DNA of 64,000 nucleotides from Reichenbachiella ulvae (GTDB lineage: Bacteria > Bacteroidota > Bacteroidia > Cytophagales > Cyclobacteriaceae), in assembly GCF_025833875.1 (NCBI RefSeq), contig NZ_JAOYOD010000001.1, forward strand, positions 3,534,001-3,598,000, read 5' to 3'. Shown here piece after piece: positions 8,957 to 17,193 of the stretch. Within the stretch, counting starts at the first letter, position 1. Each line of letters starts with the position of its first letter. Position numbers and translations under genes: made by a program. Under the pieces are notes generated by a model, which saw only the letters and a list, made by a program, of their open reading frames with translations, was not told the origin of the DNA and ran no database searches.

Positions 8957-9934
8957 TCAATTAGTAAAAAGGCCTGCACTTGTCGCATGATCATATGCTT
9001 CCTCTGTATCCTCAACCAACAGCATGGGCACACCAAGAGAAAGAGTCTCAGAGACCAATTCTTCATCCAGCTCTTTTTTCCTACCTACTGAACGAATAAA
9101 CACAGCCAATACCCTATCAGAATAATGTCTTGCCGCATGAGCATAAATCTCTGGATCACGCTGTCCACTATCGCCAATGAGTACAAACTTCAAATCGGGA
9201 AAGAGACTCATCAGCCGATCAATCTTATCAATTTTGTGCTGATGACTCCCTCCTCCAGAGCGTATCAGATCCAATAGACTTGATTTAAAATTCTGCAACA
9301 AAAAAGGACCTTTCGGCAACTGACGAGTAGAGAAAAAGTCAACCAAAAAATCATACAGGTTCCATTCGCTACTACTCACATAAAAAATCGGATTGGACTT
9401 ACCATTCCCTGCCAAACGATCATAGAATTTTTTCACTCCCTCGAAAGGCAATCTCGTCTTGGCATTTTTGATCAATATCAACCTGAGCTTTCTTAATATC
9501 TGTGTGGCATGCGACACCAAAATGGTATCATCGATATCAGAAATCACACCATATCGAGCACTAGGATTGACTATCAGTGCTTTACCAGTCTTTATCACTT
9601 CTTTAGTATATTCTCCCTCTAGCAATCGATATTCTACGGTCTGCCAGCCATATTCTTGATTACCCTCTTCCATTTCGAGCCAGGTAGAAAAGTAGCCACT
9701 CTCGTCAGTCTCTGCCATGGCTTTTTTGCCTCGGAAAGAAATCTCCACTTTGGCTTCTGGAATCACCGTACTTAGATAGCGCGCCAGCATATGCTTGAGG
9801 TTCCTTCTTTTTTTGTCATCCTCATTGGAGATAAAAGCCGGACGATTTTCCAAAACCTGACCTTTCAGGTAGACTTTGGCAGAAGTACCATAGCCACGAT
9901 AAGGCACAATGGTCGGTGGATGGATAATCCCCAT
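8957..9934 (-). CDS. App1-family phosphatase (DUF2183, HAD-like)
   Basis: A HAD-type DxDxT catalytic signature (SDIDDTI, about residues 131-137) and the downstream GDSGQRDPEIYA motif identify the App1 phosphatidate-phosphatase catalytic domain (DUF2183). The yeast relative dephosphorylates phosphatidate; bacterial members are mostly uncharacterised. The divergent neighbour is a diacylglycerol-kinase-like lipid kinase, which makes a lipid phosphorylation/dephosphorylation pair plausible. The start is uncertain: the frame stays open to an ATG at 10075 inside the kinase gene, and the residues just upstream of Met at 9934 look protein-like (basic, amphipathic), but no good start codon lies between the two genes. 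I use 9934. Confidence 0.78.
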   Translation of the reverse strand: MGIIHPPTIVPYRGYGTSAKVYLKGQVLENRPAFISNEDDKKRRNLKHMLARYLSTVIPEAKVEISFRGKKAMAETDESGYFSTWLEMEEGNQEYGWQTVEYRLLEGEYTKEVIKTGKALIVNPSARYGVISDIDDTILVSHATQILRKLRLILIKNAKTRLPFEGVKKFYDRLAGNGKSNPIFYVSSSEWNLYDFLVDFFSTRQLPKGPFLLQNFKSSLLDLIRSGGGSHQHKIDKIDRLMSLFPDLKFVLIGDSGQRDPEIYAHAARHYSDRVLAVFIRSVGRKKELDEELVSETLSLGVPMLLVEDTEEAYDHATSAGLFTN

Positions 9935-10028
9935 CTTTTTTTTGACCCAAAGTGCGAGTCGAACGCCAACTTTTCTGAATATTGTGATAGCCTTAGATTT
10001 TAGGGCAATATTCTCAAAAATCCATAGA

Positions 10029-10934
10029 ATGCAAAACGCAACAGCCGGTCCGCTCCTATTTGTCATTAATCCCATCTCGGGGACTTCGAATAAGAAGCAA
10101 CTGGACAGCCATATTGATAAATTTTGTCAAAAAAATGGAATCAACTACCAAATCCTCAAGACCACTGGAAAGAAAGATGGCCAGAAAATTCGTACTGCCA
10201 TAAAAGAACTAAAGCCAAAAGCTATTATAGCCGGTGGTGGTGACGGCACGGTCAATCTGGTGGCAGAGCAGATTCTTTCCTCAGAGATCATGTTGTCCAT
10301 ATTACCCCTGGGCTCAGCCAATGGACTGGCGACTGAATTGGAAATCCCTGAGGGTTGGGAAGAAAATTTCGATATGTTGATTCGTCCCAGGGTGCAAAAA
10401 GTGGATGCCATTCAAATCAACGAAAAACACCTGTCGCTACATCTCTGCGACATGGGCTTCAATGCGGAGCTGATCCGAGAGTTTGAGAAAGAAGGCAAAC
10501 GAGGTTTAGGTGGCTATGCCCGCTCCTTTTTCAAGAAGCTAGCGCAAAGAAAATCAGGTCGATTCAAGGTGGTCACACCTACTTCCAGTAATCGATACAA
10601 AGCAGAGATGATCGTCATTGCCAATGCCTCTAGTTACGGAACGGGCGCAATCGTTAACCCAAGATCCGACCTGGGTGATGGCAAGTTTGAAGTCTGTATA
10701 TTTAAGCCTTTTCCCTGGAGAAAAATCATCTCTATGACCTGGCATAGCTTTGTTGGAAACCTGGAAGAATCCGAATACTTTGCCATCCATCAGACCAATG
10801 AGGTGACCATCAGTTCCAAACATCAACACACCCTGCAGGTAGATGGCGAGGTGATCGGAGACACCAATATCTTAAAGGCAAAGTGTATCCCCGCCGCGAT
10901 TCGCCTAATAGTCCCAGACCACAGTCAAGATTAA
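10029..10934 (+). CDS. Diacylglycerol kinase-like lipid kinase (DAGK/YegS family)
   Basis: A 301-residue protein with the family's ordered motifs: an N-terminal NPISGTSNKK loop, the nucleotide-binding IIAGGGDGTVN segment and LPLGSANGLATEL, the counterpart of GTxNDFA. The C-terminal half is the beta-sandwich lipid-binding domain. Predicted to phosphorylate a membrane lipid such as diacylglycerol with ATP at the inner membrane. The frame is open 40 codons further upstream, but that part overlaps the divergent phosphatase and is unlike the family, so ATG 10029 is the start. Its TAA stop lies on top of the stop of the broken minus-strand leader at 10931. Confidence 0.88.
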   Translation: MQNATAGPLLFVINPISGTSNKKQLDSHIDKFCQKNGINYQILKTTGKKDGQKIRTAIKELKPKAIIAGGGDGTVNLVAEQILSSEIMLSILPLGSANGLATELEIPEGWEENFDMLIRPRVQKVDAIQINEKHLSLHLCDMGFNAELIREFEKEGKRGLGGYARSFFKKLAQRKSGRFKVVTPTSSNRYKAEMIVIANASSYGTGAIVNPRSDLGDGKFEVCIFKPFPWRKIISMTWHSFVGNLEESEYFAIHQTNEVTISSKHQHTLQVDGEVIGDTNILKAKCIPAAIRLIVPDHSQD

Positions 10935-11038
10935 CGCAGCAGCTTGCTTTGTTTGCCATAACCCAGGCGTTCTTGCAATGACTGACTCCTTGCTACCAAA
11001 GCAACCAATATTACAAAACCTGTTAATGCAAATCTCAT
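10931..11038 (-). pseudogene. N-terminal remnant of an exported protein, possibly YdjC/ChbG-like
   Basis: A 35-codon frame starts at an ATG that overlaps the stop of the VOC gene (ATGA), the signature of translational coupling. It encodes a convincing Sec signal peptide (hydrophobic core FALTGFVILVALVA) followed by SQSLQERLGYGKQSKLL, then Arg and a stop. From family knowledge, LxERLGYxxxxKLLIIHADD is how many Bacteroidota YdjC/ChbG-type deacetylases begin right after the signal peptide; here the frame stops exactly where IIHADD would follow. The rest of such a gene is not downstream, where the kinase gene 3' end begins instead. I read it as a gene truncated by deletion. The family assignment rests on memory of the motif and is moderate. 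Confidence 0.45.
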
Positions 11039-11397
11039 GACTCCAATTTGAATTCAGGGTTATAAATTAACCCAACAGCATTATTCCACGGATCCAAAAC
11101 TGCCGCCACGATAATTTCACCTCCCACATTGTGAGGAGCCTCCAGTTCTCTGGCTCCAAGAGCCAAAAACTTTTCATATTCCTTGACAATATCCTCCACA
11201 CCCCAATAGCTAAGAACATTGCTGCTCTTCGGAGTAATACTTTCATCAGGTATCAAACCCAATTCATAACCAGCAATATTGAATCCCACATAATAGGATT
11301 CATCAAAATAGGCGGAAGTTTCAAAGGCTTTGGCAAACCATTCCTTGGCTTCATCGATATCGTCTACTTTGTAGATGGTAGTTCTCAGTCCAAGCAT
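11035..11397 (-). CDS. VOC (glyoxalase/dioxygenase superfamily) protein
   Basis: 120 residues with the beta-alpha-beta-beta-beta pattern of the vicinal oxygen chelate fold: LRTTIYKVDDIDEAKEWFAKAF at the start and a C-terminal AAVLDPWNNAVGLIYNPE in the style of glyoxalase proteins (DPxGN-like). It is a single module, so it probably acts as a homodimer. The substrate cannot be predicted; family members include isomerases, lyases and resistance proteins. It lies 3 bp after the DUF1080 gene, at the end of the sugar operon, and its stop overlaps the ATG of the broken leader at 11038. Confidence 0.82.
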   Translation of the reverse strand: MLGLRTTIYKVDDIDEAKEWFAKAFETSAYFDESYYVGFNIAGYELGLIPDESITPKSSNVLSYWGVEDIVKEYEKFLALGARELEAPHNVGGEIIVAAVLDPWNNAVGLIYNPEFKLES

Positions 11398-11400
11398 GTG

Positions 11401-12126
11401 CTACAATTCACGTACCCAAATATTTCTAAATGATACAGGATTGCCATGATCCTGCAGCATGATCGGTGCATCTCCATGTGCTTGATAGCTCGGAGGCCCG
11501 ATATATTCTGTGCTTCCTTTGATCTCAACATGATTCTGCACCAGGACACCATTGTGCAAAACAGTGACATAGGCTGGAGAAAGTAAATCCCCTTTGTCGT
11601 CAAACTCTGGCGCAGTAAAGATGATATCATAGCTTTGCCATTCTGTAGGCGGATTCATGACATTGACTAGGGGCGCATACTGCTTGTAGATCGATGCGGC
11701 CTGACCATTGGAATACGTTCGGTTGTCATAGCTATCCAGCACCTGTACTTCGTATCGCGACTGCAAAAAGATCCCACTATTACCACGGCCCTGACCATCT
11801 CCTTTTACCACAGCCGGTGCCTTCCATTCCACATGCAATTGGATACTGCCAAAGTTCTGATTGGTCATGATGGCACCCGTTCCAGCTGCTACCTGCATTC
11901 TGCCATCAATCAAGTCCCAGGCAATGGGTTCTTTGGCTTCTGCCTTTCGCCAAGCATCAAAGTCACTACCATCAAATAACACAATGGCATCTGATGGAAC
12001 TTGACCTCCCTTTACGCCAGTGATTACCTTGGGCTCTGGTTCCCAGACTTCAGTATCTTCTGGTTTGTAATCTTGTGCCACTGCCACATGCGATAGCAGC
12101 AGTCCTAAAATCCATAACTTTCTCAT
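11401..12126 (-). CDS. DUF1080 / 3-keto-disaccharide hydrolase-like exported protein
   Basis: 241 residues: a signal peptide (MRKLWILGLLLSHVAVA) then a concanavalin-like beta-sandwich with the family signatures IVLFDGSDFDAWR, a central GNSGIFLQSRYEVQVLDS and C-terminal PIMLQDHGNPVSFRNIWVREL. DUF1080 proteins have been described as hydrolases or lyases acting on 3-keto glycosides. The export signal places it in the periplasm or on the surface. The gene overlaps the upstream isomerase gene by 4 bp (ATGA). Together with the Gfo/Idh/MocA oxidoreductase and the isomerase this fits oxidation of a glycoside at C3, cleavage, and reduction; the substrate is unknown. Confidence 0.85.
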   Translation of the reverse strand: MRKLWILGLLLSHVAVAQDYKPEDTEVWEPEPKVITGVKGGQVPSDAIVLFDGSDFDAWRKAEAKEPIAWDLIDGRMQVAAGTGAIMTNQNFGSIQLHVEWKAPAVVKGDGQGRGNSGIFLQSRYEVQVLDSYDNRTYSNGQAASIYKQYAPLVNVMNPPTEWQSYDIIFTAPEFDDKGDLLSPAYVTVLHNGVLVQNHVEIKGSTEYIGPPSYQAHGDAPIMLQDHGNPVSFRNIWVREL

Positions 12127-13181
12127 CTGTCAAGTCCCAATATTTTTCTCAGTTCTTCCTCATTGGTTTCACTGCCAGCAAAATCATCAAAAGTCTTTTC
12201 AGTTACCTCTATGATGTGATTCGAGATGAAAGGTGCTCCTTCTGCAGCTCCTTGTTCCGGAGATTTGATGCAACACTCCCATTCCAGTACGGCCCAGCCA
12301 TCATAGCCATATTGACTCAACTTGCTAAAGATGCCCTTGAAGTCAACCTGACCGTCTCCCAAAGAGCGAAAACGTCCCGGTCTATCGATCCAATCCTGAT
12401 AACCGCCATAGACACCGGATTTCCCATTTGGATTGAACTCTGCGTCCTTGACATGAAACATACGGATGAATTCGTGATAAAAGTCGATGTACTGGAGATA
12501 ATCCAATTGCTGTAGCACAAAGTGACTCGGATCATAAAGAATCTTAGCGGAACTGTGATTTCCCGTTGCTTCTAAAAAACGTTCAAAAGTGACTCCATCA
12601 TGCAAATCCTCACCGGGATGGATTTCATAACATACTTCCACACCTGCATCTTTCGCGTGATCCAAAATCGGCAACCAACGATCAGCTAATTCTCTAAAAC
12701 CTGCCTCTACCAATCCCGATGGACGCTGCGGCCATGGATAGACCGTATGGAATAGCAAGGAACCAGAAAAAGTCCCCATCACATCGATCCCCATGTTTTT
12801 GCTGGCTGTGGCTGTGGCTTTCATCTGATCGATGGCCCATTCGGTTCGGGCTTTTGGATTGCCATGCACTTCCTTAGGAGCAAAACCATCAAACATGCTA
12901 TCATAAGCCGGATGTACTGCCACCAGCTGACCTTGTAGGTGGGTAGAAAATTCGGATATTTCTATCCCATGCTTGGCCGCTGTTCCCTTGAGCTCATCAC
13001 AATAATCCTTGCTTTCTGCGGCTTTTTTGATATCGACCAATCGGCCATCCCAGGCAGGGATTTGCACCGCTTTGTAGCCCTTTTCGGCAGCCCATCGGCA
13101 CATATTATCCAGATTGTTGTAAGGCGCTTCGTCTCCTGCGAATTGCGCCAGAAATATGGCAGGTCCTTTTATTGTCTTCAT
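12123..13181 (-). CDS. Sugar phosphate isomerase/epimerase family protein (TIM barrel)
   Basis: 352 residues of the AP-endonuclease-2-like TIM-barrel superfamily. Metal-site type motifs are visible: VCYEIHPGED, ILYDPSHFVLQ, MFHVKDAEF and, near the end, GWAVLEWEC, giving the Glu/Asp/His/Glu set used to bind a divalent metal in sugar isomerases. No signal peptide, so cytoplasmic. Likely isomerises or epimerises a keto-sugar in the pathway with its DUF1080 partner, whose ATG overlaps its stop. A terminator lies upstream at 13204-13236, so this gene probably begins its own transcript. Confidence 0.85.
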   Translation of the reverse strand: MKTIKGPAIFLAQFAGDEAPYNNLDNMCRWAAEKGYKAVQIPAWDGRLVDIKKAAESKDYCDELKGTAAKHGIEISEFSTHLQGQLVAVHPAYDSMFDGFAPKEVHGNPKARTEWAIDQMKATATASKNMGIDVMGTFSGSLLFHTVYPWPQRPSGLVEAGFRELADRWLPILDHAKDAGVEVCYEIHPGEDLHDGVTFERFLEATGNHSSAKILYDPSHFVLQQLDYLQYIDFYHEFIRMFHVKDAEFNPNGKSGVYGGYQDWIDRPGRFRSLGDGQVDFKGIFSKLSQYGYDGWAVLEWECCIKSPEQGAAEGAPFISNHIIEVTEKTFDDFAGSETNEEELRKILGLDR

Positions 13182-13203
13182 AATTTATCGGAAGGTTATT
13201 TGT

Positions 13204-13236
13204 TAAAAAAATAATCCCCCTTTGAAGAGGGGGGAT
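13204..13236 (-). terminator. Rho-independent terminator after the Gfo/Idh/MocA gene
   Basis: On the minus strand ATCCCCC pairs with GGGGGAT around an 8-9 nt loop (plus-strand arms 13214-13220 and 13230-13236), followed by a run of seven Ts. It separates the oxidoreductase gene (ends 13259) from the isomerase gene (starts 13181). Confidence 0.8.
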
Positions 13237-13258
13237 GTTTTCCATCCATTTAATAGGG

Positions 13259-14428
13259 TTAACTCAATTTCAAATCCAACCAAACATTCCCCTTTTCGGT
13301 TGACTCTACCATGGCATCTATGAGAGCCATACCTCTCACCCCATCTTCTATCCCAGGAAAATCATGGATATGCATATCTGATTTGCCACCCTCTGCATGT
13401 GCACGAACAGCGAAAGAAAAATTCCTGTAAATATTTGCGAAAGCCTCCAGGTATCCCTCTGGATGTCCAGCTGGTACTCGACAGTTGGCCAATGCAAGGT
13501 CGCTTAAATAAGCATTATTGCCTCCGGCACGCAACTGTTGAGTGGGCTGACCGTGCATGGTCACATAGAGAGAATTATTATCCTCCTGACACCATTCGAT
13601 TCCACCTTTTTCTCCATAGACGCGTACTTTCAGGGCATTTTCCTCTCCCGTAGAAATCTGTGAAGCGGAAAGCAAACCATGAGCTCCATTGTCGAATTGA
13701 AGCAGAACGTCTGCATCATCGTCCAACAAGCGCCCCTCTACCACCGTACTCAAACGAGACAGCACTTTAGTGATCTTCAATCCACTCACATACTCAGCCA
13801 GGTTCGCTGCATGTGTCCCGATATCTCCGAAACAGCCACTCTTACCACTTCGTTTGGGGTCGGTGCGCCATGCCGCTTGTTTCGCTCCAGAATCTTCCAG
13901 TTTTTCGGCTAGCCAGCCTTGGGGATATTCTACATTCACCTTTCTAATCTTTCCTAGCTCACCTGAAGCGACCATTGCTCTGGCTTGCTTGACCATTGGG
14001 TAACCGGTATAGGTATGCGTTAAGGCAAATGGCAATCCTGTCGATTGAATGGTCTCTTTCAGTTTTAAAGCTTCATCGAAGGTGAAACACAGCGGTTTGT
14101 CGAGAATCACCGGGAATCCCTTTTCCAGCGCCAGCTGTGTCGGCTCGAAATGCACGTGATTAGGCGTCACGATGGAAACGATATCCATGCGCTCACCTTC
14201 AGGCAGTGTCGCCTCAGTTTCGATCATTTCTTTGTAACTGCCGTAGCATCTTTCGTCCGGAAGGAATAGTTCGGCACCTGAAGCCTTAGACACTTCTGGT
14301 TTACTGCTAAATGCCCCACATACTAATTCGATTTGTCCATCCAGATTAGCAGCCAGACGGTGAACTGCGCCGATGAAGGACCCCTGGCCGCCACCGACCA
14401 TGCCCATGCGTATTTTTCTGTCTTTCAT
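13259..14428 (-). CDS. Gfo/Idh/MocA family NAD(P)-dependent oxidoreductase
   Basis: 389 residues. The N-terminal Rossmann fold begins GMVGGGQGSFIGAVHRLAA, followed by VTPNHVHFEPTQLALEKG and the DKPLCF signature that carries the catalytic Lys of the family; a C-terminal beta-sheet domain with GCFGDIGTHAANL supplies the Asp/His pair. It should oxidise or reduce a sugar or cyclitol using NAD(P). No twin-arginine or Sec signal is seen, so it is cytoplasmic. It lies upstream of the isomerase/DUF1080 genes in the same direction but is followed by a terminator, so the operon is split into two units or read through in part. Confidence 0.9.
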   Translation of the reverse strand: MKDRKIRMGMVGGGQGSFIGAVHRLAANLDGQIELVCGAFSSKPEVSKASGAELFLPDERCYGSYKEMIETEATLPEGERMDIVSIVTPNHVHFEPTQLALEKGFPVILDKPLCFTFDEALKLKETIQSTGLPFALTHTYTGYPMVKQARAMVASGELGKIRKVNVEYPQGWLAEKLEDSGAKQAAWRTDPKRSGKSGCFGDIGTHAANLAEYVSGLKITKVLSRLSTVVEGRLLDDDADVLLQFDNGAHGLLSASQISTGEENALKVRVYGEKGGIEWCQEDNNSLYVTMHGQPTQQLRAGGNNAYLSDLALANCRVPAGHPEGYLEAFANIYRNFSFAVRAHAEGGKSDMHIHDFPGIEDGVRGMALIDAMVESTEKGNVWLDLKLS

Positions 14429-14452
14429 ATATTTTTTTAGGTCTATAGAAAA

Positions 14453-14580
14453 GAGGTTGTCTCAAAATGTTCAATTAATAGAATTTGTCGCATTGAGCTT
14501 AGTCTAAATGTACCTTTGGAAGGTGCGTTTATGTTTCGACTGAGCTCAACATGACAAAGAAAGGCTTTTGAGACAACCTC
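14453..14580. repeat. 128-bp palindromic element (MITE-like)
   Basis: Perfect 15-bp terminal inverted repeats (GAGGTTGTCTCAAAA at 14453-14467, its complement at 14566-14580) enclose an imperfect second palindrome with arms TTTGTCgcaTTGAGC and GCTCAAcatGACAAA, centred on ACCTTtggAAGGT at 14512-14524. The whole stretch can fold into one long hairpin. It fills most of the 304-bp gap between two minus-strand genes and codes for nothing. I recall TTCGACTGAGCTCAACATGACA-type sequence as a recurrent intergenic repeat in Bacteroidota, which fits a non-autonomous mobile repeat. Confidence 0.7.
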
Positions 14581-14701
14581 ATAAAATCAAATCTTCCTCA
14601 AGGTAATCAACCTCACCCCTTTGCGCAAAGGGTATATCTGCTCAAATCAACAGGGTATTTGTTCGGTAGGTGTTTTTATCTTATTGTAACCAAATGTAGA
14701 C

Positions 14702-14725
14702 GAGGTTTAAAACCTCTTTGACGTT
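14702..14725. repeat. Intergenic hairpin repeat, copy 1
   Basis: GAGGTTTAAAACCTC forms a hairpin followed by TTTGACGTT. The block AACCTCTTTGACGTT is shared with the copy at 17194-17225. It lies just after the stop of the response regulator gene at 14733 and may act as a 3'-end structure. Confidence 0.45.
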
Positions 14726-14732
14726 CGTCAGG

Positions 14733-15416
14733 TCACACCCTCAACTTAAACCCCACGCCATGGACATTCTCGATCTGGATTGCCGGGTCTGGGCTTAAAT
14801 ACTTTCTTATTTTGGAAATGAAGACATCCAAGCTTCGGCCCTTGAAGTAATCGTCCTCTCCCCATAATGCCAAGAGTACTTCCTCTCGCTTGACCACCGA
14901 ATTGGCTCGACGATATAGGAAATAGAGAATCTCGGCCTCCCTGCGAGTTAGTTTGATCTCTCCCTCTTCATGAATCAATTTGAAAACCTCAGGATCAAAT
15001 CGAAATTTTCCCAAAGCAATCAAATGATCTTCAGCTTCCAAAATCTTGCTGCGCTTGACAAACACCTCTACCCGATACAACAATTCCTTGACAGAAAAAG
15101 GTTTGGTGATATAATCGTCTGCTCCGATCTCAAATCCAGCAAACTTATCTTCCTGCATGGATTTGGCAGTAAGAAAAATAATCGGGATGATCTTATCACC
15201 TTCTCTTATTTTGGATGCTAGCGTTAGTCCGTCCAATTTGGGAAGCATGATATCGAGTAGGCAGAGATCCGGCATTAGAGATGCGTATGTCGACCATGCC
15301 TGCTGTCCATCTTGATACCAATGAACTTCATAGCCCTTCATCTCCAGGTTGTCTTTGATCACAAACCCCAGATTCTGATCATCCTCTACCAGTAATATTT
15401 TCTTCTTCGGCTTCAT
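14733..15416 (-). CDS. OmpR-family response regulator
   Basis: 227 residues: a receiver domain (1-120) with the acidic pocket EDD at 11-13, phosphoacceptor Asp55 in LLDIMLPK, and the KPF switch lysine, then a winged-helix DNA-binding domain with FxxRxxEIL and RKYLSPDPAIQIENVHGVGFKL at the C-terminus. It should be phosphorylated by the kinase encoded immediately upstream, whose stop overlaps its ATG (ATGA). A closely similar pair lies at 34123-36038. Its target genes are unknown; the divergent DUF1573 gene is the nearest candidate. Confidence 0.93.
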   Translation of the reverse strand: MKPKKKILLVEDDQNLGFVIKDNLEMKGYEVHWYQDGQQAWSTYASLMPDLCLLDIMLPKLDGLTLASKIREGDKIIPIIFLTAKSMQEDKFAGFEIGADDYITKPFSVKELLYRVEVFVKRSKILEAEDHLIALGKFRFDPEVFKLIHEEGEIKLTRREAEILYFLYRRANSVVKREEVLLALWGEDDYFKGRSLDVFISKIRKYLSPDPAIQIENVHGVGFKLRV

Positions 15417-16672
15417 TTGATTGGTAAAGATAAAGTGACTGTGGTTCCTTTTCCGAGTTGACTCTTAGCAGTAATCTTACCTCCATGCGCCTCCATTACC
15501 ATTTTACAGTAGTAAAGTCCCAGCCCAAATCCTTTCACATCATGTACATTGCCTGTGGGCACCCGGTAAAATTTTTGAAAAATCATTTTCAGCTGATCGC
15601 TTGATATCCCTTTTCCCTGATCCTCAAATTCTAGAATCAATTCTTCCTTCCTTTGAAAACCTCGAACCAGCACAAATGGATGCTCTCCGCTATATTTTAT
15701 CGCATTGTCCAGCAAATTGCTCAGCACATTACTTAAGTGCAGAGCGTCTCCATGCACCAGAGGCAAATCACCTTCAAAATCCAATCGAAGTTCTGCACTC
15801 GGGTTCGCTACTTCATAGCGCTGCTTCAGTTCCTGCATCAAATCAGACAAATCCACTGATTCCTTTTTCAATTCAATCTGCTCTTTGGATACATTGGCCA
15901 TTTGTAACACGCGATCCACTTGACCCTGCAGTCGAAAAGTCTCCCGCTCCACAATCTCAGCATAGGTACTCAGGCGATCTGGCTGGCTCAGTATCTCTGG
16001 TGATTTGAGCACCTCCGCAGATACAGCTAAAGTAGAAAGCGGGGTTCTAAACTCATGCGTCATGTTATTGATAAAATCCTTTTGCACCTCTGACAAGCGC
16101 TTTTGGCGTGAGATCAGAAACAAACTAAAGCCAAAAAATAGCACAACGACTAGTAGCGTCACCGATGAGTAAATCCAAATCCCCATTTGACTCACCAGGC
16201 CTGTCGTCTTGTTCGGAAAATAAACGCCAAAATAATATTCGTCCTTATTCAACTCAGGAAAGGAGCCCATGCCCGGCTTTTCACTTTCTGAATCGCCAAG
16301 CTCCAGATACTCGCCATATACCATCTGAGAATTGCTGCAGTCAAAAATCCCATATTCAAAACCTTCGGTAATCGAGCGTTGCTCAAATTCACGTAAGAGC
16401 AAGCCTTCAAGCGTTGCAGGAGAGATTTTGTTATTGATATTGACCACAAAGTAATTGGAAGAAATCTGTTCAATGGCTTCCGTACGGGCTACCTCAGCAT
16501 TCAGATCACTCAATGCCTCATTCACATTCAGTAGTGCACTTTTCACATTGCGGTCGAACTGCTGATTGCGGATATCAAAGGCACGCTTCATCCAAAACAA
16601 TTGAATCAACAAAATCCCAGCAATGGATACCACAGCTAGTATGATTAATATACGGAAGGCAGTCCTGCTCAT
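15413..16672 (-). CDS. Sensor histidine kinase
   Basis: 419 residues. Transmembrane segments at about 8-28 and 168-187 frame a ~140-residue periplasmic sensor domain; then HisKA with His206 in NMTHEFRTPL, and a HATPase_c domain with N (LSNLLDNAIKYS), G1 (DQGKGIS), F and G2 (GFGLGLYYC) boxes. No HAMP domain is evident. It overlaps its response regulator by 4 bp. The periplasmic domain has the same layout and length as the kinase at 34809 (NVKSALLNVNEAL versus DVNLSLNAVAVDL), so the two are paralogues with a shared, unnamed sensor fold. Confidence 0.92.
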   Translation of the reverse strand: MSRTAFRILIILAVVSIAGILLIQLFWMKRAFDIRNQQFDRNVKSALLNVNEALSDLNAEVARTEAIEQISSNYFVVNINNKISPATLEGLLLREFEQRSITEGFEYGIFDCSNSQMVYGEYLELGDSESEKPGMGSFPELNKDEYYFGVYFPNKTTGLVSQMGIWIYSSVTLLVVVLFFGFSLFLISRQKRLSEVQKDFINNMTHEFRTPLSTLAVSAEVLKSPEILSQPDRLSTYAEIVERETFRLQGQVDRVLQMANVSKEQIELKKESVDLSDLMQELKQRYEVANPSAELRLDFEGDLPLVHGDALHLSNVLSNLLDNAIKYSGEHPFVLVRGFQRKEELILEFEDQGKGISSDQLKMIFQKFYRVPTGNVHDVKGFGLGLYYCKMVMEAHGGKITAKSQLGKGTTVTLSLPIK

Positions 16673-16816
16673 TCTACTAAAAAAGCACTTTAGAGCTAAA
16701 GCTAGCTCAATTTTTCTGCTTTTAACATTTCATTAACAAGTGATAGGAATTCATTAACAGCATTTGGAAAAACAGATCCCAATCTTTGAATCATGTTTAA
16801 CCAAAAAACAAATACT

Positions 16817-17182
16817 ATGAAAAATGTAATGATTGCCTTAGGCCTTATCGTCGCACTCAGTGCTTTCCATTTTGCCAGCAACAATTTTGTCTGGAGCAAA
16901 ACCATCCATGATTTTGGTGAGCTCAAACTGAATGAACCTGCCACTGCAGAATTTGAGTTTGAAAACAGCAGTGAGTTCCCTATCATCATCGTTTCAGCCA
17001 AAGGATCATGCGGATGTACGATAGCAGACTACACCAAAGGAGAAATCCAACCGGGAGAGAAGGGTTCTGTCAGCGCCACCTACAATGCAGCCAAACTCGG
17101 AAGCTTCCAAAAAAGCGTTACCGTACAGCCTAGCATCGGCGAACCCATCAAACTGCTGATCAAAGGAGAAGTGGTGGAGTAA
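16817..17182 (+). CDS. DUF1573 domain protein
   Basis: About 121 residues. An N-terminal hydrophobic segment (MKNVMIALGLIVALSAFHFA) serves as signal peptide or anchor, followed by a single DUF1573 beta-sandwich (HDFGELKLNEPATAEFEFEN, then SCGCT with paired cysteines, then VTVQP). Such Ig-like domains are common exported proteins of Bacteroidota and their role is not known. ATG 16817 gives a proper signal peptide; ATG 16793 would add eight polar residues before it. It is divergent from the histidine kinase gene, with 144 bp of shared upstream DNA. Confidence 0.82.
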   Translation: MKNVMIALGLIVALSAFHFASNNFVWSKTIHDFGELKLNEPATAEFEFENSSEFPIIIVSAKGSCGCTIADYTKGEIQPGEKGSVSATYNAAKLGSFQKSVTVQPSIGEPIKLLIKGEVVE

Positions 17183-17193
17183 ATTTTATTTTC

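Noticed and set aside
9909..10028. 40-codon extension of the lipid kinase upstream of ATG 10029
   Set aside because: It lies over the phosphatase start and lacks similarity to the family, whose usual start precedes NPxSG by about 10-15 residues.
9935..10075. N-terminal extension of the App1-type phosphatase to ATG 10075
   Set aside because: It would overlap the divergent lipid kinase gene by 47 bp, and the first ~20 residues look unlike the family; only the part next to Met 9934 looks protein-like.
16681..16715. GAGCT-aaagct-AGCTC hairpin followed by Ts on the plus strand
   Set aside because: No plus-strand gene lies upstream for it to terminate, and the stem is only 5 bp.
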